NCBI RefSeq assembly: GCF_041435115.1
Contig: NZ_CP108046.1
Coordinates: forward strand, 3,286,001 to 3,350,000
DNA from: Streptomyces sp. NBC_00289
GTDB lineage: Bacteria > Actinomycetota > Actinomycetes > Streptomycetales > Streptomycetaceae
Reading direction: 5' to 3'
Length of the DNA: 64,000 nucleotides
Part shown: positions 62,717 through 64,000 of the stretch, in pieces
Layout: each line of letters begins with the position of its first letter
How positions within the stretch are numbered: the stretch's first letter is position 1
Translations under genes and position numbers: made by a program
Notes under the pieces: model-generated
The model's input: the letters and a program-made list of their open reading frames with translations, nothing else
The model's database searches: none
What the model was told of the DNA's origin: nothing

Positions 62717-64000
62717 CCGCACAGACCGCGGCGTACGAGGTGACGGAGGCAGAACCGGCCGCCGCCCTCCTCCACCGGGTGACCGGCCTGCGGGACCGCG
62801 TCGCCCTGCTGGTCGACCACCGCGCCGCCGACGACCCCACGGCCGCCGACCCGCTGCGCGGCCTGTACCTGCCGGAGGACGCCGTACGGCATCTGCTGCG
62901 TCCGGCGGAACCCGCGGGGCTCGCCCCGCCGGACCCGGCCGAGCCGCCGCACGACCGCCTGACCGAACTCGCCGCGCGCCTGGACCTGACCGAACTCGAC
63001 GCCCTGCTGCTGCTGATCGCCCTCGCCCCCGACCTGGACCGCGGGTTCGAGCAGTTCTACGGCTATCTCAACGACGACGTGAGCCGGCGGCGGGCCACCG
63101 TCGCGCTCGCCCTCGACCTGTGCGGCCTCCCCGTCCACCTGCCCGCCGCACGCGCCCGGCTGCATCCCGCGGCCCCGCTGTGCGCGCTCGGACTGCTCGT
63201 GCTGGAGGAACCCGAACGGCCTTTCCTCAGCCGTTCGTTGCGGGTACCCGACCGGCTCGTGGCGCACCTGCTCGGCGACGACACCCCCGACGCGGCACTC
63301 GCCGGCCACCTTCTCCCGCTGACCGCGCCCGTGGAGTTCCGCGAGGACGAGGAGGCAAGCCAGGACGGCGAGTTCAGCCGTTTCACGCACCGGCTCGCCG
63401 CCCGGCTGGCCGCCGGTCGCCCGTTCACCGCCTATCTCCGCGAGCGCCGCGAGGGCGACGGAGTCGCGTCGGCCGCGGCCGCCCTGCACATCGCCGGCGT
63501 CCCCGCGCTGCGCTACTCGGGCCCCGAGGACCGCGTACCCGACCTGCTGCGGGAGGCGCGGCTGACCGGCCGCGCGGTCGTCGTCACCGGCCTGCCGGAC
63601 AAACCCGCCCCGCTGGTCCGCGAGTTGGCCTCGGCCGCCGACGTACCCGTGCTGATCACCGGGGCGCGCCCCTACGACCCCGAGTGGTGCGACCACGATC
63701 CCCTGGTCCTGGAGGCGCCCCCGCAGCGCGCGGGCGCGGTCCGCGCCTGGTCGGCCGCCCTCGGCGAGGAGCCCGGCTTCGACCTCGCGGCCACCGTCGC
63801 CCCGTACCACCTCGCGGGCGACCACATCACCCGGGCCGCCCGCGCCGCCCGGCACCTGGCCGCCTTCGACGGCACCCCCCTCAGCCCGGCCCACCTGCGT
63901 CTCGCCGCCCGCCAGCAGTCCGCCTCGGGTCTGGAGCAGCACGCCCGAAGGATCCGGCCCGACGTCGACTGGCGGGACCTCGTGCTGCCCGAGCAGCCGC
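62713..64000 (+). CDS. AAA-family ATPase of contractile injection system type (Pvc15-like), partial
   Basis: The frame runs open from a GTG at 62713, overlapping the DUF4255 stop by 4 bases, to the window edge (429 codons). The visible part is the N-terminal domain: LAARLDLTELDALLLLIALAPDLDRGFEQFYGYLNDDVSRRRATVALALDL (quoted in part: LLIALAPDLDRGFEQFYGYL, near residue 95), a second winged-helix-like region, and a first ATPase-like fold with VVVTGLPDKPAPLV. The Walker A of the main AAA domain should lie beyond the edge. DUF4255 plus this ATPase is the usual pair in extracellular contractile injection clusters; the ATPase is thought to help assembly or cargo loading. Confidence 0.88.
   Translation, partial: MTAQTAAYEVTEAEPAAALLHRVTGLRDRVALLVDHRAADDPTAADPLRGLYLPEDAVRHLLRPAEPAGLAPPDPAEPPHDRLTELAARLDLTELDALLLLIALAPDLDRGFEQFYGYLNDDVSRRRATVALALDLCGLPVHLPAARARLHPAAPLCALGLLVLEEPERPFLSRSLRVPDRLVAHLLGDDTPDAALAGHLLPLTAPVEFREDEEASQDGEFSRFTHRLAARLAAGRPFTAYLRERREGDGVASAAAALHIAGVPALRYSGPEDRVPDLLREARLTGRAVVVTGLPDKPAPLVRELASAADVPVLITGARPYDPEWCDHDPLVLEAPPQRAGAVRAWSAALGEEPGFDLAATVAPYHLAGDHITRAARAARHLAAFDGTPLSPAHLRLAARQQSASGLEQHARRIRPDVDWRDLVLPEQP

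Overview
The window is high-GC actinobacterial DNA. GC-rich third codon positions, many GTG/TTG starts, Tat and lipoprotein signals, LacI-, PucR- and LAL-type regulators, a DasR-type operator and a Streptomyces-style chitinase all point to a Streptomyces chromosome. I saw no tRNA, rRNA, CRISPR array, insertion sequence or phage gene. Much of the backbone resembles conserved core gene order as I remember it from Streptomyces; that is recollection, not a search.

Region 1 (1-7.9 kb) is housekeeping: three GNAT-like acetyltransferases (the first cut by the window edge), the isoprenoid genes ispG and dxr flanking a RseP-like site-2 protease (dxr and the protease overlap as ATGA), and a long acyl-CoA dehydrogenase. 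A 10-bp and a 15-bp tandem repeat sit upstream of dxr.

Region 2 (8.2-26.2 kb) looks like a complete xyloglucan utilisation locus. A LacI regulator is followed by a GH31 (alpha-xylosidase type). A seven-gene minus-strand run carries a sugar-binding lipoprotein, two CUT1 permeases, a GH74 xyloglucanase, a GH42 beta-galactosidase, a GH95 alpha-fucosidase/galactosidase and a secreted GH12. A GH3 beta-glucosidase is divergent. The same palindrome (core GAAGCGCTTC) occurs twice before the LacI gene and twice in the divergent binding-protein/GH3 promoter, so one regulon is likely. No ATPase subunit is encoded; a shared MsiK-type ATPase elsewhere is probable.

Region 3 (26.2-44.4 kb) is polyamine/GABA catabolism: an aldehyde dehydrogenase, a PucR-family regulator, GabT, and a six-gene operon (aminobutyraldehyde dehydrogenase, PotD-, PotA-, PotB- and PotC-like transporter, FAD amine oxidase). 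Between them lie an orphan VirD4/FtsK-like membrane ATPase, a PAP2 phosphatase, a chitinase with a DasR-type site, and a small prim-pol-like protein.

Region 4 (44.4-52.2 kb) holds a NADAR protein, a proline-rich membrane protein, an adenosine-deaminase-family enzyme (perhaps aminodeoxyfutalosine deaminase of menaquinone synthesis), a glycerophosphodiesterase, a triplicated ~133-bp repeat, an ECF sigma factor with a long membrane/exported-type C-terminal extension, a serine hydrolase and a small membrane protein.

Region 5 (52.3 kb to the end) is the most unusual. A giant (~1,888 aa) repetitive protein carries an N-terminal FQRSAGNAA motif of the kind seen in proteins tied to contractile injection systems. 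It is followed by a LAL regulator, a receiver-like LuxR regulator, a DUF4255 (Pvc16-like cap) protein and the N-terminus of an AAA ATPase (Pvc15-like). This appears to be the left end of an extracellular contractile injection system cluster continuing past the window, with the giant protein as a candidate cargo or accessory.
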